A stretch of DNA of 64,000 nucleotides from JAGQVA01 sp041391725 (GTDB lineage Bacteria; Bacteroidota; Bacteroidia; J057). Shown piece by piece: positions 16,652-23,979 of the stretch (its first letter is position 1; every line of letters begins with the position of its first letter). Under the pieces are notes generated by a model that did not search any database, was not told where the DNA came from, and worked only from the letters and a program-made list of their open reading frames with translations. The translations under genes and the position numbers were made by a program. The stretch is taken from the NCBI GenBank assembly GCA_041391725.1, contig JAWKNL010000004.1, positions 1 through 64,000 on the forward strand, in the 5' to 3' direction.

Positions 16652-17788
16652 ATGAATATTGGCGTTGTATGTTATCCTACCTATGGTGGTAGCGGTGTTG
16701 TAGCCACCGAACTGGGCAAAGCAATGGCCGAAAGAGGACATAAAATTCATTTTATAACCTACAGCCGACCTATCAGACTGGACCTTTTCTCCGAAAATAT
16801 TTTTTACCACGAAGTTCGTACCAAGGATTATCCTTTGTTTGATTTCATTCCCTATGAATCGGCACTGACCAGTACGATGGTGGACGTGGCGCGGTATCAC
16901 GATCTGGATTTATTTCACGTTCACTACGCGATCCCGCATGCTTCGGCAGCCTATATGGCGAGGCAGATTCTGAAAGACTATGATCTCGATGTACCTTTTG
17001 TTACGACGCTCCATGGTACTGATATTACCCTTGTGGGCAAAAATCCCAGCTATGAGCCTGTGGTAAGTTTTTCGATCGACCAGAGCAATGGCGTTACCGC
17101 CGTTTCTGAGTTTCTGAAACGCAGTACGCTCGACAATTTTGCCGTTAAGTCTGATATAAGAGTGATTCACAATTTTGTGGACCTGAAGCGTTTTCGCAGA
17201 CAGGATAAAAATCACTTCAAAAAAATGATCACCCGTGAGGGCGAAAAGATTGTGGTTCACACTTCCAACTTCCGGAAGGTCAAACGCATTGATGATGTCA
17301 TGCTCACATTTGAGCGCATCCGGCGGAAAATTCCCGCCAAGCTGCTGATGGTGGGCGACGGCCCTGAGCGGATTATGGCCGAGGAGATGTGCCGGGATAT
17401 GGGAATATGTTCAGATGTGATATTTCTCGGAAGTCAGAATGCAGTGGAGGAAATATACGCCATTGGCGATATCTTTCTTATTCCGTCTGGAAATGAAAGC
17501 TTTGGCCTTTCAGCTCTGGAGGCAATGGCCTGCGGGGTTCCGGTGATTTCGTCGAATGCCGGTGGTTTGCCGGAACTCGTCGTTGACGGAGTCAATGGAT
17601 ATACCTGCAAAATCGGCGATGTGGAATCCATGGCGAATGCCGCCATTTCACTTTTGGAGGATGAAAACAAATGGCAGGAATTTTCTCATAAAGCCTTTGA
17701 ACACGCACAGACTTTTTCCATTGAAGCGATCGTTCCCAAATATGAGGCTTATTATGAGGAAGTATGCAGACAATATGCGTCAGTATGA
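16652..17788 (+). CDS. bshA: N-acetyl-alpha-D-glucosaminyl L-malate synthase
   Basis: 378 residues of a GT4 glycosyltransferase that joins GlcNAc from UDP-GlcNAc to L-malate, the first step of bacillithiol synthesis. I take the ATG at 16652 (MNIGVVCYPTYGGSGVVATE); a TTG 33 bases earlier adds residues not typical of the family. BshA hallmarks are CYPTYGGSGVVATELG, FHVHYAIPHASAAYMARQ, TTLHGTDITLVG and the nucleotide-sugar Glu motif NESFGLSALEAMACGVPVIS. Cytoplasmic. The gene follows the nuo terminator and precedes DUF4834 and ispE on the same strand, the former by 64 bases. Confidence 0.95.
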   Translation: MNIGVVCYPTYGGSGVVATELGKAMAERGHKIHFITYSRPIRLDLFSENIFYHEVRTKDYPLFDFIPYESALTSTMVDVARYHDLDLFHVHYAIPHASAAYMARQILKDYDLDVPFVTTLHGTDITLVGKNPSYEPVVSFSIDQSNGVTAVSEFLKRSTLDNFAVKSDIRVIHNFVDLKRFRRQDKNHFKKMITREGEKIVVHTSNFRKVKRIDDVMLTFERIRRKIPAKLLMVGDGPERIMAEEMCRDMGICSDVIFLGSQNAVEEIYAIGDIFLIPSGNESFGLSALEAMACGVPVISSNAGGLPELVVDGVNGYTCKIGDVESMANAAISLLEDENKWQEFSHKAFEHAQTFSIEAIVPKYEAYYEEVCRQYASV

Positions 17789-17852
17789 TACTTATGGCCG
17801 GATTTTGGGGCAATTCGTTAGCTATTGAGGCAAAAAAAACGTATTATTAGGC

Positions 17853-18140
17853 ATGAATGTTTTATTAGGGCTTTTTGGCCTTTTTTTCGGAGTATATCTC
17901 ATTTTCAGGCTTTTTGGCAGGCAGATTATCCAGTTTGGCCTGAAGCAAATTATTGTGCGGCTGGTGAAGGACGCAGAAAATCAGTCCTTCCAGTTTTATA
18001 AAAACTATGGGGAAGATGCCTTCAACCAGCAGGTTTTTGTGGACAAGGAAATGAAAGTAACCACCCCTAAAAACGCACAGAAAAAACCTGTCACCGCCGA
18101 CGAAATCGCGGAAGACGTTGATTTTGAGGAAATTCGTTAA
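17853..18140 (+). CDS. DUF4834-family small membrane protein
   Basis: 95 residues with one N-terminal membrane segment (LLGLFGLFFGVYLIFRLFG), a basic amphipathic stretch and an acidic tail (DEIAEDVDFEEIR). The length, single helix followed by 'Y-K-N-Y-G'-like residues, and acidic end fit the Bacteroidota DUF4834 family, whose function is unknown. It ends nine bases before the ispE ATG, so the two are probably co-translated. Confidence 0.65.
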   Translation: MNVLLGLFGLFFGVYLIFRLFGRQIIQFGLKQIIVRLVKDAENQSFQFYKNYGEDAFNQQVFVDKEMKVTTPKNAQKKPVTADEIAEDVDFEEIR

Positions 18141-18149
18141 TTTACAGTG

Positions 18150-18923
18150 ATGCCAGACTCGATCACGCTTTTTCCCCAGGCAAAAATTAACCTCGGCCTC
18201 CTGATCAAAGGCAAACGCGAAGACGGTTATCATCTGCTTGAAACGCTTTTATTCCCTGTACCTTCCCTTACTGATACGCTGGTACTTTCAAAATCGGATG
18301 TGCCGGGCTGTTCTCTTTCCGTAAGCGGTATTGCACTTGATAGCGGAGTAGAAGATAACCTCTGCTTTAAAGCATGGAAACGCATCCAGGCGCGGTTTCC
18401 CGATCTTCCCGGAGTGCAGATCCAACTCGAAAAAAATATTCCCGCAGGCGCAGGCCTGGGCGGCGGATCTTCCGATGCAGCCAACACTCTGCTGGGGCTC
18501 AATCAGTTGTATGAACTTGGCCTTTCTGACACAGCGCTTGCCGAAATAGCCGGTACACTAGGGGCTGATGTGCCTTTTTTTATTTACAACCACCCCCTGC
18601 TTGCACGTGGAATCGGAACTGATCTTACCCCCGTTTCCATCCATATTCCCTACCGCCTCGAAATCATTACGCCCGGAATTCACTCCTCCACCGTTGCTGC
18701 CTACAAAGCGCTCGATTACCGCATGTTTGACCCTTCACGTGATCTGTTGTCCATTCTCAGCCTCCCGGCTACTGAATGGAAAGATAAGCTGGAAAATGAC
18801 CTGGAGGTACCGGTTTTTGCCATGTATCCCCGCCTCAGAGAAATAAAAAACGAACTCTATGAACAGGGGGCTGTTTATGCTGCTATGTCGGGCAGCGGAA
18901 GCGCAGTTTTTGGGCTATTTTAA
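18150..18923 (+). CDS. ispE: 4-diphosphocytidyl-2-C-methyl-D-erythritol kinase
   Basis: 257 residues; a GHMP kinase that phosphorylates CDP-methylerythritol with ATP in the non-mevalonate isoprenoid pathway. The N-terminal FPQAKINLGLLIKGKREDGY is the family's substrate strand (catalytic Lys/Asp area), and the ATP loop PAGAGLGGGSSDAAN is complete. MSGSGSAVFGLF at the C-terminus is the third GHMP motif. A GTG at 18147 lies directly before the ATG at 18150; the ATG is the better start. Cytoplasmic. It follows DUF4834 closely. Confidence 0.95.
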   Translation: MPDSITLFPQAKINLGLLIKGKREDGYHLLETLLFPVPSLTDTLVLSKSDVPGCSLSVSGIALDSGVEDNLCFKAWKRIQARFPDLPGVQIQLEKNIPAGAGLGGGSSDAANTLLGLNQLYELGLSDTALAEIAGTLGADVPFFIYNHPLLARGIGTDLTPVSIHIPYRLEIITPGIHSSTVAAYKALDYRMFDPSRDLLSILSLPATEWKDKLENDLEVPVFAMYPRLREIKNELYEQGAVYAAMSGSGSAVFGLF

Positions 18924-18985
18924 GAATTAGTCCACAAGCAGAAAGGGAAACAAAGGAATCTGAATGTAAAACTAAAGATTTCGTT

Positions 18986-18993
18986 TATATTTG
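18986..18993 (+). promoter_or_regulatory. Candidate -7 element before tandem thioredoxin-like genes
   Basis: TATATTTG matches TANNTTTG exactly and lies 36 bases before the ATG at 19030. No convincing -33 TTTG is seen, so support is partial. Confidence 0.35.
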
Positions 18994-19029
18994 CGGAAAT
19001 TGATCTAACCTGTTATAGTGCAAAACGGT

Positions 19030-20490
19030 ATGGCTATGAAGAATCTTTTTCGGATAGTAGTTTTCACCACCCTGGCAGCAGCGATTTCCCCGCTGTATTC
19101 TCAAAATGGATATAATATCGAAGTGAGTATTGCCGGCTTTTCCGCCTCAGAAGCGTATCTGGCTTATTATTATGGCGACAAACAATATATAAAGGATACG
19201 GCTTCGGTACAGGCTGGTAAATTTACCTTTAAGGGAAATGAACCTCTTGACGGTGGCATTTATCTGATCGTACTTCCGCCCCAAAACAACTATTTTGAAA
19301 TCCTTGTTGATAAGGATCAGCAGATGAAACTCAGTACCGACTCAGCCGATTATATCAAATATATGAAGGTGACCGGCTGCGAGGAAAATGAATATTTCTA
19401 TAAGGACATACAGTTTCTGGCAGAAAAGCGTACCCGCGCAAATGCTATTAAAACGCAACTGAAAGGGCTGGCTGAAAACTCGGCAGAAGCCAAAACACTC
19501 AATACCGAACTGGAGGGCATTGACAGTGAAGTCAAGGATTTTCGCAAAAAATTTATGACTGCGCATCCCGACCTTTTTTATACCAAAGTGCTCACCAGCA
19601 TGCAGGAACCCGAAATTCCACCTTCTCCTAAAGATGAAACCGGAAAGGAAATCGATTCGCTTTTCGCTTTTAAATACTATCGTTCACATTTCTTTGATTA
19701 CATTGACCTGAAGGATGACCGGATGCTGCGCACACCGATTCTCCATAATAAAATAGAACAATACATGGAGCGGCTGGTGGTCAAACACCCCGATTCGATC
19801 AACCTGGCACTAGATTATATCATCGACAAGGCGAGAGGAAGTGAAGACATCTTCCAATATCTGGTCGTCAATCAGCTCAACAAATACGCAGGTTCCAAAA
19901 TCATGGGAATGGATGGCGTGTATGTCCATATGGTCGAAAAGTATTATTTGTCAGGAGAAGCCTGGTGGGCAGACGAAGAGACCATCAAAAAAATGGAAGA
20001 ACGTGCCGTGGCCCTCAGCCCCAATCTTGTAGGCCGCCCTGCACCCGATTTTCGCGCTCAGGATGTCAGCAACACTTACCGGAGCCTTCACGGAGTAGAA
20101 GCCGAATATACCATCCTTTACTTCTGGGACTACGACTGCGGGCATTGTAAAAAAATTACACCCAGACTTGCCGAAGCCTACAAGCGATATAAAGACCACG
20201 ATGTAGCGCTTTTTGCCGTGAGTATCAATGGCGATGTGGAAGTTTGGAAAAAGAAAATTCAAGAGTACGGACTTCAGGACGCCATCAATGTGCAGGATCA
20301 TCGGCGCCAGTCGGGGTTTGACCAACTCTATGACATTCGCAGCACCCCCAGGATGTTTATCCTCGATGAAAATAAAAAAATTATTGCCAAACAAATCGCC
20401 GTGGATCAGATGGAGGAAATCCTGAGCATTGAACTTGGGCTACCTGTGCCGGAGAAAAAACATGAGGAAGATATGGAAGAAGGCGAATAA
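19030..20490 (+). CDS. Exported thioredoxin-fold protein with CGHC site (copy 1)
   Basis: About 486 residues. Starts at 19030 or 19036 both give a signal peptide (LFRIVVFTTLAAAISPLYSQ); the earlier GTG at 19018 is less likely. The N-terminal 100 residues form a beta-sandwich of the DUF4369 type (GFSASEAYLAYYYGDKQY, KFTFKGNEPL). A helical middle region of about 200 residues follows. The last 150 residues are a TlpA/ResA-like thioredoxin fold with YFWDYDCGHCKKITP; the active pair is in CGHC near residue 370. It is expected to reduce disulfides in the periplasm. The following gene is a tandem paralogue of the same length, 21 bases away. Confidence 0.82.
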   Translation: MAMKNLFRIVVFTTLAAAISPLYSQNGYNIEVSIAGFSASEAYLAYYYGDKQYIKDTASVQAGKFTFKGNEPLDGGIYLIVLPPQNNYFEILVDKDQQMKLSTDSADYIKYMKVTGCEENEYFYKDIQFLAEKRTRANAIKTQLKGLAENSAEAKTLNTELEGIDSEVKDFRKKFMTAHPDLFYTKVLTSMQEPEIPPSPKDETGKEIDSLFAFKYYRSHFFDYIDLKDDRMLRTPILHNKIEQYMERLVVKHPDSINLALDYIIDKARGSEDIFQYLVVNQLNKYAGSKIMGMDGVYVHMVEKYYLSGEAWWADEETIKKMEERAVALSPNLVGRPAPDFRAQDVSNTYRSLHGVEAEYTILYFWDYDCGHCKKITPRLAEAYKRYKDHDVALFAVSINGDVEVWKKKIQEYGLQDAINVQDHRRQSGFDQLYDIRSTPRMFILDENKKIIAKQIAVDQMEEILSIELGLPVPEKKHEEDMEEGE

Positions 20491-20511
20491 CCATTTACCC
20501 GGATAAATACT

Positions 20512-21984
20512 ATGAAAATGAATAAACAGCGATTACTGACCGGAACCTGGGTCATGCTTATAGGAGTGATTCTGTTTGCGGCCTGTAACTCAAGCCAACC
20601 CAAAACGACTGCCGCAAATATAAGTTCAGTGGAGGGCGATCCCGATTACGAAATCAAGGTGAAGGTAAATAATTTCACCGCAGACAAAGCCTATCTCGCC
20701 CATCACTACGGCAGTTCCAACCAACTCAAAGACAGTGCAGTAGCTTCAAATGGCAGCTTTACTTTTAAAGGAAATGAACATCTGCCCGAAGGATTGTATA
20801 TGGTCATTCTTCCTCCCAAAAACACATTCTTCGAAGTAATTATCGACAAAGACCAGCATTTCGAACTGGAAACCGATACCATCTCCTATGTAGAGCATAT
20901 GAAGGTGAAAGGGTCAGTCGAAAATGAAGTGATGTATGGCGATATAGATTTTCTGGCCCAGCAAAGGAAAAAAGTGGAAGGCCTCCGCGCCCAATACCAG
21001 AATGAAACCGACGAAGCAAAGAAAAAAGTGCTGGAAAGCCAGATTCGTCAGGTGGATACACTGGTGTTGAATCACCGGCAGAAACTTTATGCCGAAAACC
21101 CCAACCTCTTTTTTACCTCCTTCCTCCAGTCAATGGAAAACCCGGTAGTACCGCCCGCACCCGCAGGTGCAGATGAGAACTATGGCTTTTATTACTACCG
21201 CAAACACTTTTTCGATAAGGTGGATTTCTCCGACGGGCGTCTTCTCCGCTCTCCTTCCCTTTGGAACCGGGTGGATCAATACATGGATAAACTCACCGTC
21301 AAACACCCTGACTCCATCAACCAGTCGATTGACTACATTCTTAACCTTGCGCGCAAAAACGACGACAATTTTGAATATCTGGTAGCCAAACTACTCAACA
21401 CCTGGGGAGTAGAGAGTAAGCTCATGGGCATGGACGCCGTTTATGTGCACATGGTAGAAAAATATTATCTCTCCGGCGACGCCTGGTGGGCGGATTCGGC
21501 ACTGCTGGCAAAAATGGTAGAACGCGCTACCGCGCTAAGTCCCAACCTCATTGGTCAGCCTGCCCCCAATTTTGCTGCCTTTGACCTCAATGGCAATCCC
21601 CTTCCCCTTTATGATGTGGACGCCAAACTGACCATTCTCTATTTCTGGGATTACGACTGCGGCCATTGTAAAAAAATCACACCCGAGCTTGCCAAAATTT
21701 ATCCGAAATACCTCAACAAAGGGGTAAAGGTATTTGCTGTCAGTATCAACGGAGATGTAGAGGTATGGAAGAAAAAACTGGCGGAGTATGGCCTCGATAA
21801 GGCGATCAATGTACAGGATCACCGCAGGCAAAGCGGTTTCGACCGGATGTATGATGTACTTAGTACTCCGAGGATTTTTATCCTCGACAAGGATAAGGTG
21901 ATCCGCTACAAGCAGATTTCTGTGGAGCAGGTAGCCGAGATTCTCGACCACGAACTGGAAGAAATGGAAAAAGGCGGAAGCTGA
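20512..21984 (+). CDS. Lipoprotein thioredoxin-fold protein with CGHC site (copy 2)
   Basis: 490 residues with the same DUF4369-like / helical / thioredoxin plan as the gene before it. Long shared stretches include HMVEKYYLSG and WDYDCGHCKKITPEL (Cys383 and Cys386). Unlike copy 1, the signal ends in lipobox FAAC (Cys25), so this copy should be lipid-anchored. The helical region from about 150-200 is less conserved and rich in Lys/Glu. The pair is one transcription unit with 21 bases between the genes. Likely a periplasm-facing disulfide reductase; the partner protein is not visible. Confidence 0.83.
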   Translation: MKMNKQRLLTGTWVMLIGVILFAACNSSQPKTTAANISSVEGDPDYEIKVKVNNFTADKAYLAHHYGSSNQLKDSAVASNGSFTFKGNEHLPEGLYMVILPPKNTFFEVIIDKDQHFELETDTISYVEHMKVKGSVENEVMYGDIDFLAQQRKKVEGLRAQYQNETDEAKKKVLESQIRQVDTLVLNHRQKLYAENPNLFFTSFLQSMENPVVPPAPAGADENYGFYYYRKHFFDKVDFSDGRLLRSPSLWNRVDQYMDKLTVKHPDSINQSIDYILNLARKNDDNFEYLVAKLLNTWGVESKLMGMDAVYVHMVEKYYLSGDAWWADSALLAKMVERATALSPNLIGQPAPNFAAFDLNGNPLPLYDVDAKLTILYFWDYDCGHCKKITPELAKIYPKYLNKGVKVFAVSINGDVEVWKKKLAEYGLDKAINVQDHRRQSGFDRMYDVLSTPRIFILDKDKVIRYKQISVEQVAEILDHELEEMEKGGS

Positions 21985-21994
21985 AACGCTAGGG

Positions 21995-22510
21995 CTATTT
22001 TTCCATAACAGCCGTGCAGGTATCTGTATGAGAAAATCCGTCGGATTCGTAGTGAACCGAAAAACTGAGGGTGAGGGTAGAGCCAGAAAAGCTCCCTTCA
22101 CCCTCAAACGTATAAGCGATGGGGCCGCAGTCTATCGTCTGGGCTGCCAGTGAAATATTCGTCCCGGAAATGTCTGCTGTCAGTTTTATTACATCATCCG
22201 GGCAGGCGTAATCACCGAGATAATAGATACTTACCTTTTGGGGCTCATTATTGATTTCCTCAATCAGGATGGTGTGGTTGGGGTTGGTGGAAAAACACCC
22301 CTGGTAACTGACCTGATATGTGCCGAGAAATTTTTGTATTACCAGATTTTCACAAAATGCTCCTTCATATCCGTCCTGACATACACAGGAACCATCTTCT
22401 TCCTGGCAGGCGCCACCATTAAGGCAGGTAACCGTTTCGCAGGGTGCTTCTTTACAAGCGGCAAACCACAGGATCAGGGAAAAAAGGAGAAAAAACGTTT
22501 TGGGGTTCAT
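21995..22510 (-). CDS. Lipoprotein with one EGF-like domain
   Basis: 171 residues; lipobox FAAC places the lipidated Cys at 19. Residues about 23-54 are a compact EGF-like module with six cysteines (CETVTCLNGGACQEEDGSC, then CQDGYEGAFCENL), a fold found in some Bacteroidota surface proteins. The following 115 residues are beta-rich (FLGTYQVSYQGC, VSIYYLGDYAC) and resemble a small lipocalin-like barrel, but no family is certain. It is convergent with the thioredoxin-like gene copy 2; the stops are only 10 bases apart. Confidence 0.75.
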   Translation of the reverse strand: MNPKTFFLLFSLILWFAACKEAPCETVTCLNGGACQEEDGSCVCQDGYEGAFCENLVIQKFLGTYQVSYQGCFSTNPNHTILIEEINNEPQKVSIYYLGDYACPDDVIKLTADISGTNISLAAQTIDCGPIAYTFEGEGSFSGSTLTLSFSVHYESDGFSHTDTCTAVMEK

Positions 22511-22577
22511 GCGTTTGGTTTTGAGGAAAAATACTCAATCCTGCACTCAGAAAAAAACCAATTTCCGGGGCATAAAA

Positions 22578-22611
22578 ATGAAAAAGAGAGCTTTTGGGCT
22601 CTCCTTTTCAT
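22578..22611 (-). terminator. Terminator after trxA
   Basis: Arms ATGAAAAAGAGAGC (22578-22591) and GCTCTCCTTTTCAT (22598-22611) pair at 13 of 14 positions. Read on the minus strand the hairpin is followed by T-rich sequence, 24 bases beyond the trxA stop. Confidence 0.75.
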
Positions 22612-22634
22612 TGTACGGGTATAAATTATACAAT

Positions 22635-22943
22635 TCAGGCAAGTTGCTCAATGGCATTTTTGAGTATAGACTTGGGCATAGCTCCTGATTTGCGCCATTT
22701 GATCTTACCTTCCTGAAAAATAATAAAGGTTGGAATCCCCATAATCTCGTAAGCCTGGGCTACCTGAGGATTTTTGTCCACATCCACCTTGATGATATTC
22801 ACTTTGTCTTTCATTTCTGCTGCCAGTTCGCGAAGTACTGGTGCCATGGCATGACACGGGCCACACCAGTCGGCATAAAAATCGACAAGCACAGGTTGTT
22901 CAGACTGAATAAGCGAGGAGAATGAAACTTTAGGCTCAGACAT
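22635..22943 (-). CDS. trxA: Thioredoxin
   Basis: 102 residues, the standard thioredoxin size, no signal peptide. The active site is VDFYADWCGPCHAMAP with the redox Cys pair, and the cis-proline loop is MGIPTFIIFQEG. It reduces cytoplasmic disulfides. Three bases separate it from the DUF2892 gene upstream on the same strand. A Crp/Fnr-type regulator lies just beyond, an arrangement often seen in Bacteroidota, where such groups respond to oxygen or sulfur redox state; the regulatory link is inferred from position. Confidence 0.93.
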   Translation of the reverse strand: MSEPKVSFSSLIQSEQPVLVDFYADWCGPCHAMAPVLRELAAEMKDKVNIIKVDVDKNPQVAQAYEIMGIPTFIIFQEGKIKWRKSGAMPKSILKNAIEQLA

Positions 22944-22946
22944 AGG

Positions 22947-23153
22947 TCAGGAGGTTACTTTGCAGGTACTGATACCAAAGATTGCATACAGCGGGCAGAA
23001 ACTTACCAGGCTGGTAAGGACAAAAACGCCAGCCAGGACGGACAATACGATAGCCAGTGTACCGCCGATTACGCCGGTGAAATACAAGACAGCGACAATT
23101 ACTGCAACCAGAATACGTACGATTCGGTCAGTGTTTCCCATGTTCCTTTTCAT
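22947..23153 (-). CDS. DUF2892-family inner membrane protein
   Basis: 68 residues with two membrane helices (RIVRILVAVIVAVLYFTGVI and LAIVLSVLAGVFVLTSLVSF) and the ending CPLYAIFGIST-C, where Cys-Pro-Leu-Tyr is the family's hallmark. DUF2892/YgaP-type proteins often accompany rhodanese or thioredoxin genes. The second Met (MGNTDR) is equally possible as start. It lies three bases before trxA. Confidence 0.85.
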   Translation of the reverse strand: MKRNMGNTDRIVRILVAVIVAVLYFTGVIGGTLAIVLSVLAGVFVLTSLVSFCPLYAIFGISTCKVTS

Positions 23154-23165
23154 AGTGAGTTAGAT

Positions 23166-23270
23166 TTAGCGTGATTGAATTAAAAGTACGATAAGCGTGA
23201 TAGTGCCAACGCAGACGATGCATGTAAGCACCAGTTTGACGACTTTTGTTATGACACTATCTCTATTCAT
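23166..23270 (-). CDS. Possible 34-residue membrane peptide
   Basis: A short frame from ATG at 23270 to TAA at 23166 encodes MNRDSVITKVVKLVLTC followed by a continuous hydrophobic segment ending in LLIQSR. Charged residues flank one possible membrane helix. It sits between the Crp/Fnr regulator and DUF2892, 12 bases before the latter, on the same strand. No homology claim is made; size and composition fit a real small membrane protein. Confidence 0.45.
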   Translation of the reverse strand: MNRDSVITKVVKLVLTCIVCVGTITLIVLLIQSR

Positions 23271-23315
23271 GCTGCTAAATTACTATGGCGAACAGGGGTA
23301 AATCAGTGACTTCAG

Positions 23316-23942
23316 TCACATTCCTGTAATTTTTATTTCATTTCTCCCCAGTTTGATTTTTCCGGAGGTTTCGAGCTTCTTCAGTGTACGTGAAATGACT
23401 TCCCGTGCCGTACCCATATCATTAGCGATTTCCTGGTGGGTGCTGTGCAGGGTATCGGTGCGCTGGTTGCCGGCTTTGATGTGGAGATAGTCATAGAGTC
23501 TTTCCTCCAGATTGCGGAAAACAAGCTGATCCACTGTATTGAGCAGATCGAGATAACGCCGGTTGTATAGCTCGAAAAAAAACCGGCTGAGAGACGGATA
23601 TTTTCGCATCCAGGCATCCATCTTTTCAACCGGGATCAACAAAAGGTCAGTCTCCGTTTCCGTGATCGCCTGTATTTTGCTTTCTGAGTGCGTCATGTAA
23701 GAAGAAAACGACATCACACATGATTCGCCGGCCCGGATATAATACAGCAAAAGATCTTTGTCTTCTCCCGGGCTGGAAGCTTTGATAATACCGGTGAGTA
23801 CTACCGGCAATACATGCACAGAAGATCCTTCTTCGAGGAGAACGGTGTTGGGCGGAATCGTTTTAAACAACCCGAAGCGGTTGATTTCTTCGAGGAGTTC
23901 TTTTTCTGTGAAAGGGAGATAAGGGGGGATATGTGAGTCCAT
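23316..23942 (-). CDS. Crp/Fnr-family transcriptional regulator
   Basis: 208 residues. Residues about 15-130 form a cyclic-nucleotide-binding-like barrel (FKTIPPNTVLLEEGS, VLTGIIKASSPGED); the glycine-rich phosphate loop typical of true cAMP binders is not convincing. Residues about 150-205 hold the winged helix-turn-helix of the family (STHQEIANDMGTAREVISR, TLKKLETSGKI). No N-terminal Fe-S cysteine cluster is seen, so it is not a classic Fnr. It is likely to control the neighbouring small-membrane-protein/DUF2892/trxA genes downstream, from genome position alone. Confidence 0.88.
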   Translation of the reverse strand: MDSHIPPYLPFTEKELLEEINRFGLFKTIPPNTVLLEEGSSVHVLPVVLTGIIKASSPGEDKDLLLYYIRAGESCVMSFSSYMTHSESKIQAITETETDLLLIPVEKMDAWMRKYPSLSRFFFELYNRRYLDLLNTVDQLVFRNLEERLYDYLHIKAGNQRTDTLHSTHQEIANDMGTAREVISRTLKKLETSGKIKLGRNEIKITGM

Positions 23943-23979
23943 AATGATTTTGATCTCTGTGAAAATTTCCGTTTTCAGT

